64,000 bases of DNA from assembly GCA_964652235.1 (NCBI GenBank), contig CAZZDK010000009.1, positions 1-64,000 on the forward strand, given 5' to 3'. This stretch comes from CAZZDK01 sp964652235. GTDB taxonomy: Bacteria; Pseudomonadota; Alphaproteobacteria; UBA9219. The notes under the pieces were generated by a model. The model was not told where the DNA came from. It did no database searches and saw only the letters and a list, made by a program, of their open reading frames with translations. The first letter of the stretch is position 1, and each line of letters opens with the position of its first letter. Both the position numbers and the translations under genes were made by a program. This document shows, piece after piece, positions 22,671 through 30,650 of the stretch.

Positions 22671-25124
22671 ATGTCTCAAAAAATCGCCGAAAACGCCCCC
22701 GAATCCGCGTCCGATTCCGAAACCGAATACGGGGCCGATTCCATCACCGTTCTGCGCGGCCTGGACGCTGTGCGCAAGCGTCCCGGTATGTATATCGGCG
22801 ACACCGATGACGGGTCCGGCCTTCACCCCATGGTCTATGAGGTCGTCGATAACGCGATCGACGAATCGCTCGCGGGTTATTGCACGCGCATCGACGTGAC
22901 GCTCAGCGCCGACGGTTCCTGCACCGTGCGCGACAACGGGCGCGGCATTCCCGTGGACATTCACGCCGAAGAAGGCGTTTCCGCCGCCGAGGTGGTGATG
23001 ACGGAGCTTCACGCGGGCGGCAAGTTCAACCAGAACTCCTACAAAGTTTCCGGCGGCCTGCACGGCGTGGGCGTCTCGGTCGTCAACGCCCTGTCCGAAG
23101 TCCTCGACCTGACCATCTGGCGGCAGGGATACGAATGGACCATGCGCTTTCGGGGCGGCGTGGCGGAAGCGCCTCTCAAGCAAGGCAAGCCTTCCGATCG
23201 AACGGGAACGGAGATCACCTTTTTGCCGTCCAAACAAACTTTCACGCAGACCGAATTTTCGTTCGCCACCCTTGAACACCGCCTGCGAGAATTGGCGTTT
23301 CTCAATTCCGGCGTGAATATTTATCTGACGGACCTTCGGGGCGTCGAGGAAAAGAGCGTCCACCTGCATTACGACGGCGGGATCAGGGAATTCGTCGCCT
23401 ATCTCGACCGCGCCAAAACGGCTCTGCACGAATCCGCCATCGGCGTCACGAAAGAGGTCGGCGGCGTCACCGTGGAATGCGCGCTGCAATGGAACGATTC
23501 CTATCACGAAACCATGCTGTGCTTCACCAACAACATCCCGCAAAAGGACGGGGGCACGCATCTGGCGGGCTTTCGCGCGGCGTTGACGCGCACCGTAAAC
23601 GCCTATGCCGAAAGTTCGGGCCTTGCGAAAAAAGAAAAGGTCGCGTTGTCCGGCGAGGACGCCCGCGAAGGCTTGACCTGCGTTTTATCGGTCAAAGTTC
23701 CCGATCCGAAGTTCTCTTCGCAGACCAAGGAAAAGCTGGTTTCTTCGGAAGTCAAGCCCATCGTCGAATCCGTGGTCGGAGAAATGCTGTCCACCTGGCT
23801 TGAGGAACATCCGGCCGAAGCCAAAAAAATCATCGGCAAGGTCGTCGAAGCGGCGGCGGCCCGCGAAGCGGCCCGCAAAGCGCGCGAGCTGACGCGCCGC
23901 AAAAGCGCCCTCGACCCGACCTCTCTGCCCGGCAAACTGGCCGATTGCCAGGAGCGAGATCCGGCCAAATCCGAATTGTTCATCGTGGAAGGCGATTCGG
24001 CAGGCGGCAGCGCCAAACAGGGCCGCTCGCGCCAGACGCAGGCCATCTTGCCGCTGCGCGGCAAGATCCTGAACGTGGAACGCGCGCGCTTCGACAAAAT
24101 GCTCTCTTCCGCCGAAATCGGCACGCTCATCACGGCCATCGGCGCGGGCATCGGGCGCGAGGAATTCAACGCGGACAAAGCGCGGTACCACAAAATCATC
24201 ATCATGACCGACGCCGACGTGGACGGCAGCCATATTCGTACGCTTCTTTTGACCTTTTTCTATCGGCAAATGCCGGAGCTGATCGAGCGCGGCTACCTTT
24301 ACATCGCGCAGCCCCCGCTCTACCGCATCAAGCGCGGCAGCGGCAAAGAACGCTACCTGAAGGACGACCGCGCGCTGGAGCGCTATCTTTTGGATTCCGG
24401 CAGCAAGGACGCGGCGCTGACGCTGCACAACGGCAAGGTTCTAAGCGGCGCAGAGTTGCAAAACCTGATCGAGCAGGCGCGACTCATGAAAAGCGCCATC
24501 GCGGCGCTGGACCGCAAGGTCGGCAACGCCAGGTTGATCGAACAGGCCGCGATCGCGGGCGCGCTTAACCCGGAGCTTCTGAAAAACGCGGCCCAGGCGG
24601 AAGAAGCCGCGAGCTACGTCGCCAAGCGGATCGACGCGCTTTTGCCCGCGAGCGAACGGGGCTGGAAAGGCGGCCTTTCAAACGGCGGCATGGTGTTTAC
24701 GCGCACGAAGCGCGGCGTGACGGTTCGCTTTGCGCTCGAATCGGAAACGCTTCGCTCCGGCGAAGCGCAGCGGCTCGACAGCATGGCGGCCTCGCTGCAG
24801 GAATGGTTCCGGGCGCCCGCGCAGTTCTCGCTTAAGGACCGCCCGCCGACTTCCATCGCAGGCCCGGCGGAACTGATCGAGGCCATCCTCGCTGAAGGTC
24901 GCCACAACCTGACCATCCAGCGCTACAAAGGCCTCGGCGAAATGAACCCTGAACAACTTTGGGAAACGACGCTCAACCCCGAAGCGCGCTCGTTGCTTCA
25001 GGTCCGCATTAACCAGATGGACGAAGCCGAACAGGTCTTCTCGACCCTTATGGGCGACATCGTGGAGCCGCGCCGCGATTTCATCGTCGAAAACGCGCTG
25101 AACGCGACGAATATCGATGCTTAA
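22671..25124 (+). CDS. gyrB: DNA gyrase subunit B
   Basis: This 817-residue protein starts at the ATG at 22671 (MSQKIAENAPESASDSETEYG); a much longer upstream reading is rejected because it runs through a terminator. The GHKL ATPase is at about 40-230 (VLRGLDAVRKRPGMYIG, EVVDNAIDESLAGY, DNGRGIPVD, GGLHGVGVSVVNALS). The transducer domain contains QKDGGTHLAGF. TOPRIM holds the EGDSAGGSAKQ motif and DADVDGSHIRTLLL. The C-terminal tail has QRYKGLGEMNPEQLWETT. Together with GyrA it introduces negative supercoils. Usual alphaproteobacterial neighbours dnaA-dnaN-recF are absent here. Confidence 0.96.
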   Translation: MSQKIAENAPESASDSETEYGADSITVLRGLDAVRKRPGMYIGDTDDGSGLHPMVYEVVDNAIDESLAGYCTRIDVTLSADGSCTVRDNGRGIPVDIHAEEGVSAAEVVMTELHAGGKFNQNSYKVSGGLHGVGVSVVNALSEVLDLTIWRQGYEWTMRFRGGVAEAPLKQGKPSDRTGTEITFLPSKQTFTQTEFSFATLEHRLRELAFLNSGVNIYLTDLRGVEEKSVHLHYDGGIREFVAYLDRAKTALHESAIGVTKEVGGVTVECALQWNDSYHETMLCFTNNIPQKDGGTHLAGFRAALTRTVNAYAESSGLAKKEKVALSGEDAREGLTCVLSVKVPDPKFSSQTKEKLVSSEVKPIVESVVGEMLSTWLEEHPAEAKKIIGKVVEAAAAREAARKARELTRRKSALDPTSLPGKLADCQERDPAKSELFIVEGDSAGGSAKQGRSRQTQAILPLRGKILNVERARFDKMLSSAEIGTLITAIGAGIGREEFNADKARYHKIIIMTDADVDGSHIRTLLLTFFYRQMPELIERGYLYIAQPPLYRIKRGSGKERYLKDDRALERYLLDSGSKDAALTLHNGKVLSGAELQNLIEQARLMKSAIAALDRKVGNARLIEQAAIAGALNPELLKNAAQAEEAASYVAKRIDALLPASERGWKGGLSNGGMVFTRTKRGVTVRFALESETLRSGEAQRLDSMAASLQEWFRAPAQFSLKDRPPTSIAGPAELIEAILAEGRHNLTIQRYKGLGEMNPEQLWETTLNPEARSLLQVRINQMDEAEQVFSTLMGDIVEPRRDFIVENALNATNIDA

Positions 25125-25273
25125 TTCATAAGCCCTCAAGCGCCGGGCGCGAACCTGGCGGTTCGCTTGGCTTACGCGCGCATTGGCGCGCGGGCCCTCA
25201 ACGGGCCATCGGCGCCCATGCCCTATGGGCGCCGAGACAACAAGCCCTATTCATAAGCCCTCAAGCGTCGGGC
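25124..25273. repeat. Four-hairpin element between 25-base direct repeats
   Basis: Direct repeats of 25 bases (25124-25148 and 25249-25273, 24 identical) start with ATTCATAAGCCCTCAAGCG. Between them stand four perfect hairpins in a row: 25149-25166 (7-base stem GCGAACC, loop TGGC), 25175-25192 (7-base CGCGCGC, loop ATTG), 25193-25207 (5-base GGCCC) and 25210-25234 (10-base CGGCGCCCAT, loop GCCCT). The right repeat is the 3' end of the glycosyltransferase gene. The layout suggests a small non-autonomous insertion or a duplicated gene end carrying a structured RNA/DNA element. The hairpins also could end gyrB transcription, although no T tract follows. Confidence 0.7.
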
Positions 25274-26308
25274 AATTTTTTTGTCCTCGATCAACTTTTC
25301 ATAAAGCGCGATCATCTGCTCGGTTACGGCTTTGCGCGTATAGCCTTTCTGATAGGATTCGCGACCGCCTGCCACCAGCCGTTCGCGCAAAGCCTTGTCG
25401 CCGACGGCGCGGGAAAGCGCCTGCGCCAGCGACTTTTCATCGTCGACGGGGACAAGCAGCCCGTCTTTTTCGTGCGTCACGTGGCCCGCCGGGCCCGCGC
25501 TGGCGGCAGCGACAAGAGGAACGCCCGCCGCCCAAGCCTCCAAAATTACTGTCCCGAACGGCTCATAACGCGAAGGCAAAACGCACACATCCGCCGCGCG
25601 CAAAAGCGCGCCGCGATCCGTCCGCCAACCCAGAAACCGCACCCGCGATTCGAGACCGAGCGTTCGGGTCAGTTCTTCAAGTTCGCCGCGCAAAGGGCCT
25701 TCGCCCGCGAGCCAGACATAAAGGTCCGGCAAAAGTTTCGCGGCCTTCAATAGCGTGTCCAATCCCTTTTTGGGGTGAAGCCGCGAAAGAGCCAACGCGA
25801 CAGGGGCGTCCGCAGGGGTGTCCAAGCTCGCCCTGTCCACAGGCGATTCGTCCCGCACATCGGGAAAAGTCGGAACGTAAAACGCTTTTTCTTCCGCGAC
25901 GCCGTTTTTGACCATATGCGCCACAATGTCGCGCGTCACGCCGACGAAGTGCGAACAATGTTTGAACTTGCGCGGATCGTAATAGCCGCCGAACCAACCG
26001 AGAACCGGCCCCTTTTTCCAGGCCGGGACAAGGCTGGCGGCGCGGCGCATCCAGCAATGGATCAGGTCCGGGCTTTCCCGCTCGATCAGTTTTTTAAGCC
26101 GCCATCTTTGCAAAGGCCGGAAAGGAAAGGACAGAACTTCCGGCGCCGTCCGCACCCCCGACGCAAGAAGCTCGCCATAGCGCGGCGCGGCGGCGGGATA
26201 CACCGCGCATTGGTCGATCCCCGCCGCATGGAGGCTGAGCATCATGTCGGTGGCGTAGGTCTCCGCCCCGCCGAGGCCCTTGCCCGCCATGATGTGAAGA
26301 ACGCGCAT
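25247..26308 (-). CDS. GT4-family glycosyltransferase
   Basis: This 353-residue GT-B fold enzyme carries N-terminal HIMAGKGLGGAETYATDMM, the sugar-nucleotide side ALSRLHPKKGLDTLLKAAKLL, LAGEGPLRGELEEL, and the C-terminal EX7E motif in PSRYEPFGTVILEAWAAGVPLVA. Family 4 enzymes add sugars to lipopolysaccharide, capsule or lipids; the acceptor here is unknown. Its ATG overlaps the stop of dotL (TAATG), so it is co-translated with the secretion ATPase gene, an unusual partner. The last residues lie in the right copy of the direct repeat at 25249-25273. Confidence 0.9.
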   Translation of the reverse strand: MRVLHIMAGKGLGGAETYATDMMLSLHAAGIDQCAVYPAAAPRYGELLASGVRTAPEVLSFPFRPLQRWRLKKLIERESPDLIHCWMRRAASLVPAWKKGPVLGWFGGYYDPRKFKHCSHFVGVTRDIVAHMVKNGVAEEKAFYVPTFPDVRDESPVDRASLDTPADAPVALALSRLHPKKGLDTLLKAAKLLPDLYVWLAGEGPLRGELEELTRTLGLESRVRFLGWRTDRGALLRAADVCVLPSRYEPFGTVILEAWAAGVPLVAAASAGPAGHVTHEKDGLLVPVDDEKSLAQALSRAVGDKALRERLVAGGRESYQKGYTRKAVTEQMIALYEKLIEDKKIARRLRAYE

Positions 26309-28665
26309 TACTCCGCCGCTTTTTCTTTCCCGCCGAGGCCCTTATTCAGCTTGCCCGCCATGTTTTCGACCAGGGCAGCCATGTCGGCGGGAAGCTGGAG
26401 CTTGGTCACATCCGGCCCTTCTTCTTCCTCGCGCACGGACGGCACGACGCGCGTATCGAGATCGGACGGAACGAAGCCGCGCGGCGCGGACGTCTTGCGC
26501 TCGTAAAGCGGCGGCACGTCCAAATCTTCGAAACTGGCGCGCTTTTCTTCCGGTTCTTTGTCTTCTTCCCACGAAACGGCAAGCGGCTTGGCCACTTTGC
26601 CTGTCGCCGCCGTCTGGGACGGCGCTGCCGTTTCGGTTCGCTGGCGCGGTTTTTCTGCCGGAAGCTTCGCGGCGGCGGCGACCAGCGCCATGCCCTCTTC
26701 CATGGAAGAAAGGCCGCCGCCCCGAACAAGCGCCGCCATTTCCATCAGCGCCGAGACCTCGCCCGAAGGCGCCGCCTCGCCCGCCGCAGCCGCCGTCCAG
26801 TCGGGGTCCTTGAGCCGGGCCGCGACTTCGCTGATCGCCCGCTCGCGCGAAACGGTAAGCGTCGTCGTGGCGGGCACCGGCAAAAGCCGATGGACGCGCA
26901 GGGCCGAAACCTTGTCCGGCGCCGCATAGAACATCCGCACGCGCGCGATGAACTCGGCAAAGAGCATATGCACCTCGCCTTCGCGCTGACCGCGCAACTG
27001 GTCGTAGTGCGCGCGAACGCGAACCTGCGTGCCGCCCGTTCCCAGATTGTCGTAGAAAGGCTTGTTCATGAACAAGCTGGAAATCGTGTCGGTCTTGGCC
27101 GCCATGCCGTTCGATTCATAAACGAAGTTATCGCCGACGTGTTCCGAGAAGAATTTCTTCGTATCGCCCGGGTCCTCGAGCTTGCCGAAAATTTTCAGGT
27201 TGCAGTTGGCCAGGATGGATTGAGCCTCCTGCTTGACGCGCTTTTCCATCGACGGCAAGTCCTGCGCCGCGAAAATAAGAGAGAAGCCGAGCGAACGGGC
27301 CTGCGCGGCCATGACGGCCATGCCCTGCGCCGTGTAGTAACCGACTTCGTCAAACACCGTCATGAAGGAGGAGGAAGATCGCGTCTGTTTGCTGCCGATG
27401 GCGTTTTCCCAGCTTCCCTCCACCGTGTTGCCGAGCGTCGCGCCCATCATGCCTTTCAGGCTGGCGGCCACGATTTTGCCGAGGTTGGCGGCTTCGTCGC
27501 CGGATTTCTCCAGCGAGGGGATCAGGCCGACCAGAATACGCCGGTTCAAAACCGTGTCCAAAACGTCCACGTCCGCAAGCTGCGCCTTGAAGATGTAGCC
27601 GTATTCGTCGCCGAGCGATTGCAGCGAGCGCGTGAACTGCATGGACAGATAACCGTGCTGTTGCCGCGCGACTTGCAGATCGTACATGGGCTGATCGGGC
27701 GCGGGCGGACGCTCGTTGCCTTCGTCGTCGAAGGCCGCGTCGATATAGCCCGGCAGCGTGTTCAGGTAGCCTTGCAACGCCTTGATGACGCGTTCCGGCA
27801 GCGTCGCGTCGCGCGACAGGCGAATGATGGCAGGAAGCTCGATATATTCGCGCAAAACGCCGACGTCGAGCAAAAGGCCGCCCTTGTCGCGCTTCCAGGT
27901 CAAGGCGGGCATGAGGGCGCCGAGCAAAGCGACGGCGCGTTCTTTCCACATCGCGTTGTCGCCGCCCGCGTCAGGCATCAGGTTCGTCACCATGTTGGTG
28001 AGATAGGAAGCCGAGCCGTTCGAAAACGGGTTCATCGTGTTCGAGACCGCGCCGTTGTCCGAGTTCGCAGTCATGTAGTTCAAAACCAAAAGGTCATCGT
28101 CGCGCCCGAAGCGGCGCGCCAGCGCGAATAGAGACGCCCACAGATCCGTGTCGGCCTTGCCGTCCACATAGACGAAGCCCGACCCCCAGGTCAGGGCATT
28201 GGTCACAATGGCTTTCAGTCCTTCCGTTTTGCCGGACCCTGTGGTTCCGATAAAAAGAATATGCGTGCGGGCGTCGGTGTTGGTCAGCCAAATCTCGCGC
28301 CCCATGTCGGGGTGGCCCGCCTCGTCCAGATTGCCCAGATACAAAATGCCCTCGGACTTGCCCGGCCCCGTCCTGCCCGGCGCTGGGTTATGGGGGTCCG
28401 GCAACGGCGCCGCGTATTTCGGCATCTTGAACGGCAGCTCGATGGGCTGCTTGAAAAACCAACGAGCATAAAGAACGAGCAGAAACAAAACCAGATCGGA
28501 AAGAAGCCCGGCTTCCGGCAGGGCGAAAACCAAGACTCCGACGCCGAGCGTGGCGGCGCAGAAAGGTTCCGTCTGGCTCCAGAAATCCTTGATGCGCACG
28601 GAGGCCGGCCGCGCGTCGCGCAGCAAGTCGCGAAGATTCAGCGCGTGTTTCTTAAGAATGGTCAT
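26308..28665 (-). CDS. dotL: Type IVB coupling ATPase DotL/IcmO
   Basis: This 785-residue inner-membrane coupling protein belongs to the DotL/TrbC (VirD4-like) family. There are two N-terminal hydrophobic segments (about 36-70, with VLVFALPEAGLLSDLVLFLL) and Walker A GTTGSGKT at 140-147 (THILFIGTTGSGKTEGLKAI). Walker B is in MTVFDEVGYYTAQG, and SLGFSLIFAAQDLP is the conserved sensor-like strand. The last ~150 residues are Pro/Ala/Glu-rich and probably bind adaptors, as the DotL tail does for IcmS/IcmW/LvgA in Legionella. It selects and feeds substrates to the Dot/Icm channel. Gene order dotM - unknown - dotL is close to the icmP-icmO pair of Legionella. Confidence 0.9.
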   Translation of the reverse strand: MTILKKHALNLRDLLRDARPASVRIKDFWSQTEPFCAATLGVGVLVFALPEAGLLSDLVLFLLVLYARWFFKQPIELPFKMPKYAAPLPDPHNPAPGRTGPGKSEGILYLGNLDEAGHPDMGREIWLTNTDARTHILFIGTTGSGKTEGLKAIVTNALTWGSGFVYVDGKADTDLWASLFALARRFGRDDDLLVLNYMTANSDNGAVSNTMNPFSNGSASYLTNMVTNLMPDAGGDNAMWKERAVALLGALMPALTWKRDKGGLLLDVGVLREYIELPAIIRLSRDATLPERVIKALQGYLNTLPGYIDAAFDDEGNERPPAPDQPMYDLQVARQQHGYLSMQFTRSLQSLGDEYGYIFKAQLADVDVLDTVLNRRILVGLIPSLEKSGDEAANLGKIVAASLKGMMGATLGNTVEGSWENAIGSKQTRSSSSFMTVFDEVGYYTAQGMAVMAAQARSLGFSLIFAAQDLPSMEKRVKQEAQSILANCNLKIFGKLEDPGDTKKFFSEHVGDNFVYESNGMAAKTDTISSLFMNKPFYDNLGTGGTQVRVRAHYDQLRGQREGEVHMLFAEFIARVRMFYAAPDKVSALRVHRLLPVPATTTLTVSRERAISEVAARLKDPDWTAAAAGEAAPSGEVSALMEMAALVRGGGLSSMEEGMALVAAAAKLPAEKPRQRTETAAPSQTAATGKVAKPLAVSWEEDKEPEEKRASFEDLDVPPLYERKTSAPRGFVPSDLDTRVVPSVREEEEGPDVTKLQLPADMAALVENMAGKLNKGLGGKEKAAE

Positions 28666-28714
28666 GGCCTTCGCCCTCCTTTTCCCGCGGCTTTTGCAAA
28701 GCGGGATTTTTTCT

Positions 28715-29272
28715 TCATTCCGCTGGCGGCTCCAGCACGTCGTCGGCGGACATCGGCACGCCGTTTCGAATTTCCTTCGGCGCCAAGGGCGTCGGAACGA
28801 CGGGCGCAGACGACAAACTTCCCGCTTTCGTAGGAATCGTCGAGGCGCTCTTTTGCGCCTGCGCGCGCAAAAGCGCCAATTGCTCTTCCGTAATCGGCGC
28901 GGAAAAGAACGTCATAACGAAAAACCCGATAAAAAGGACGCCCAAAAACATCAGGAGGCGCCGCCACCAATTGTTCTTAAAAGGCGACGCGTCCCGCAAA
29001 AGGGTTTTTTGAGTCGCCGCATAGGCCTCCTCGGCCTGGCGCCTTTCGTCGAAATGGGCGATGGGCGTAAAGACGCCTTGCGGCAGCAAAAGGCCCAACT
29101 CCCACTCGCCGTCCTTTTCGCGCAACGTCACGGCGTGGCTGCCCATCTTTTCGAGATCAAACTGCCAGACGACAGGGGGGGTGCTCTCCTTGTAAGACGC
29201 CACAAGACAGGGCGTCTGATTCCGCCGCACCAACTTGGCCTGAACGCCCGCTTTTCCCGAAAAACAAAACAT
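28715..29272 (-). CDS. Unknown membrane protein in dot locus
   Basis: This 185-residue protein lies between dotM and dotL on the same strand (gaps of 16 and 49 bases). The start at 29272 has GGGAG upstream. The N-terminal ~105 residues are soluble and beta-rich (KLVRRNQTPCLVASYKE, WQFDLEKMGSHAVTLREKDGEWELGLLLP). One membrane segment follows at about 104-123 (RRLLMFLGVLFIGFFVMTFF), then a Pro/Ser/Ala-rich tail. The positive-inside rule (NNWWRR before the helix) puts the soluble domain in the cytoplasm. I recognise no Dot/Icm subunit; it may be a lineage-specific adaptor or accessory of the coupling complex. Confidence 0.65.
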   Translation of the reverse strand: MFCFSGKAGVQAKLVRRNQTPCLVASYKESTPPVVWQFDLEKMGSHAVTLREKDGEWELGLLLPQGVFTPIAHFDERRQAEEAYAATQKTLLRDASPFKNNWWRRLLMFLGVLFIGFFVMTFFSAPITEEQLALLRAQAQKSASTIPTKAGSLSSAPVVPTPLAPKEIRNGVPMSADDVLEPPAE

Positions 29273-29288
29273 AGCCTATCTCCCTTTC

Positions 29289-30521
29289 CTATGACGCACG
29301 CACGTCCTTGCCCGCTCCCGCGAACGGCGGAAGCTCCGGCTGATTGGCCGCAAAATACTGGTTAAGCGCCACGATCGCCGTCTCAAGCCTTGGAATGGGC
29401 AAGGCCTTTCCCGCCGCTTCTTCGGCCATATAATGCGCCATCGCGCCCGCGCCTTCCATGTGAAAGGAGCGACGCCCCAGATTGTTCAGCGCGTACCACA
29501 AAGTCCGATCCGTGCCGCGCAGCCACAAAAACTGAGCGGACGCCAGCACGCCGCCCATAAATCTGGCCCAACGCAAAACGCCAAGAAGGGCGGTCGTCCG
29601 GTAAGCGTGCTTGGCCGCTATCTCAAGCGCCTTGCCGCCGATTTCCGGGTCTTTGAGAATTTTCTGAATCTCGGCCATGATCTCCGCCGTTGGGCGAAAA
29701 CCCCCTGTTGCCGTCCAGCAGGTGGAAAGCTTGCCCAAAAACTCGTCGCTTTCTTCGCGTTTTTGCACGCCTTTAAGCGCAAACGCCGCCAGAAGGCCAA
29801 GCACATAGGGGGGCAGTCCTTTATAACCGGCCCAGCGCGGACCCAGTTGCGCGAGAAAAGCCTGTCGCGTGCGGTCCTTGTTGGGAACGCCCCCCTCGAC
29901 GCCGATTTGATGGGCGGAAACCCACTCTTCGGGCGAAAGAGCTTCGGCGAACAAAGGCAGCTTTTCCGGGATCAACGAACCGGGTATCCGCGCGCTGTGC
30001 TTGGACGGGTTGAAATCCACGATCGGCTGAATCACGGGCCATATCTTCGCCTGGACCTTGATAAAGCTTTCCAGATTGTAGCGCGTTTTGAAAGCGTCCT
30101 TCTTGAAAACGAAAAGAGCCTTATAAATGACATAGACGGCCACACCCAGAACGATCCACCGCCAATAATCCATAATATGCCTACTCACGGCGCCGACGCT
30201 GGTAGCCGTCAGCGTGTAATATTGCATGGCTTCCGCCGCGGGAAGAGGTCTCAACGTGTTAACGCCAAAGCAGTTTGCAGCGGCCAGAACCGTGCTATCC
30301 GCCGGAACGGTTTTCTCAAGCGGCACGATCCAAAGCCAATGAAAACAAGCCCGCGCTTTTTGGTCGAAGGGCATAAGCGGCACGATTTCGGCAAGCCGAA
30401 GGTACCGCATAAACTCAAGCAGTTGCGGCTCGAAGAAAAACCAAATCAGCCATCCGATCAAAAGGATAGCGCAGATAAAGATCAGCAGAATCCATGTCGG
30501 ATCGTCGGTGTTGCCTGCCAT
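29289..30521 (-). CDS. dotM: Type IVB coupling-complex protein DotM/IcmP
   Basis: This 410-residue inner-membrane protein of the DotM/TrbA family has a first membrane segment at about 9-29 (WILLIFICAILLIGWLIWFFF) and others near 115-140 (WRWIVLGVAVYVIYKALF). The cytoplasmic domain contains the family stretch YNLESFIKVQAKIWPVIQPIVDFNP and WVSAHQI, followed by a helical core. DotM partners DotL in the coupling complex and recognises part of the substrates. The gene is followed by the unknown membrane protein and dotL. Confidence 0.88.
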   Translation of the reverse strand: MAGNTDDPTWILLIFICAILLIGWLIWFFFEPQLLEFMRYLRLAEIVPLMPFDQKARACFHWLWIVPLEKTVPADSTVLAAANCFGVNTLRPLPAAEAMQYYTLTATSVGAVSRHIMDYWRWIVLGVAVYVIYKALFVFKKDAFKTRYNLESFIKVQAKIWPVIQPIVDFNPSKHSARIPGSLIPEKLPLFAEALSPEEWVSAHQIGVEGGVPNKDRTRQAFLAQLGPRWAGYKGLPPYVLGLLAAFALKGVQKREESDEFLGKLSTCWTATGGFRPTAEIMAEIQKILKDPEIGGKALEIAAKHAYRTTALLGVLRWARFMGGVLASAQFLWLRGTDRTLWYALNNLGRRSFHMEGAGAMAHYMAEEAAGKALPIPRLETAIVALNQYFAANQPELPPFAGAGKDVRAS

Positions 30522-30650
30522 TTTCGCCCGTTCCTGCTATAGCCCCTAGAGCCCGCTTGGTTTCGATTCCAAAACGGTCGGGCATTATACGCCTAACAAA
30601 GCAGATTTGCCTTACCTTTTTACTTGCCGCAATCTCTTTCTTCGCCGCCG

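Noticed and set aside
25183..25911. Plus-strand 242-codon ORF antisense to the glycosyltransferase
   Set aside because: It is a basic Arg/Pro-rich shadow of a GC-rich gene.
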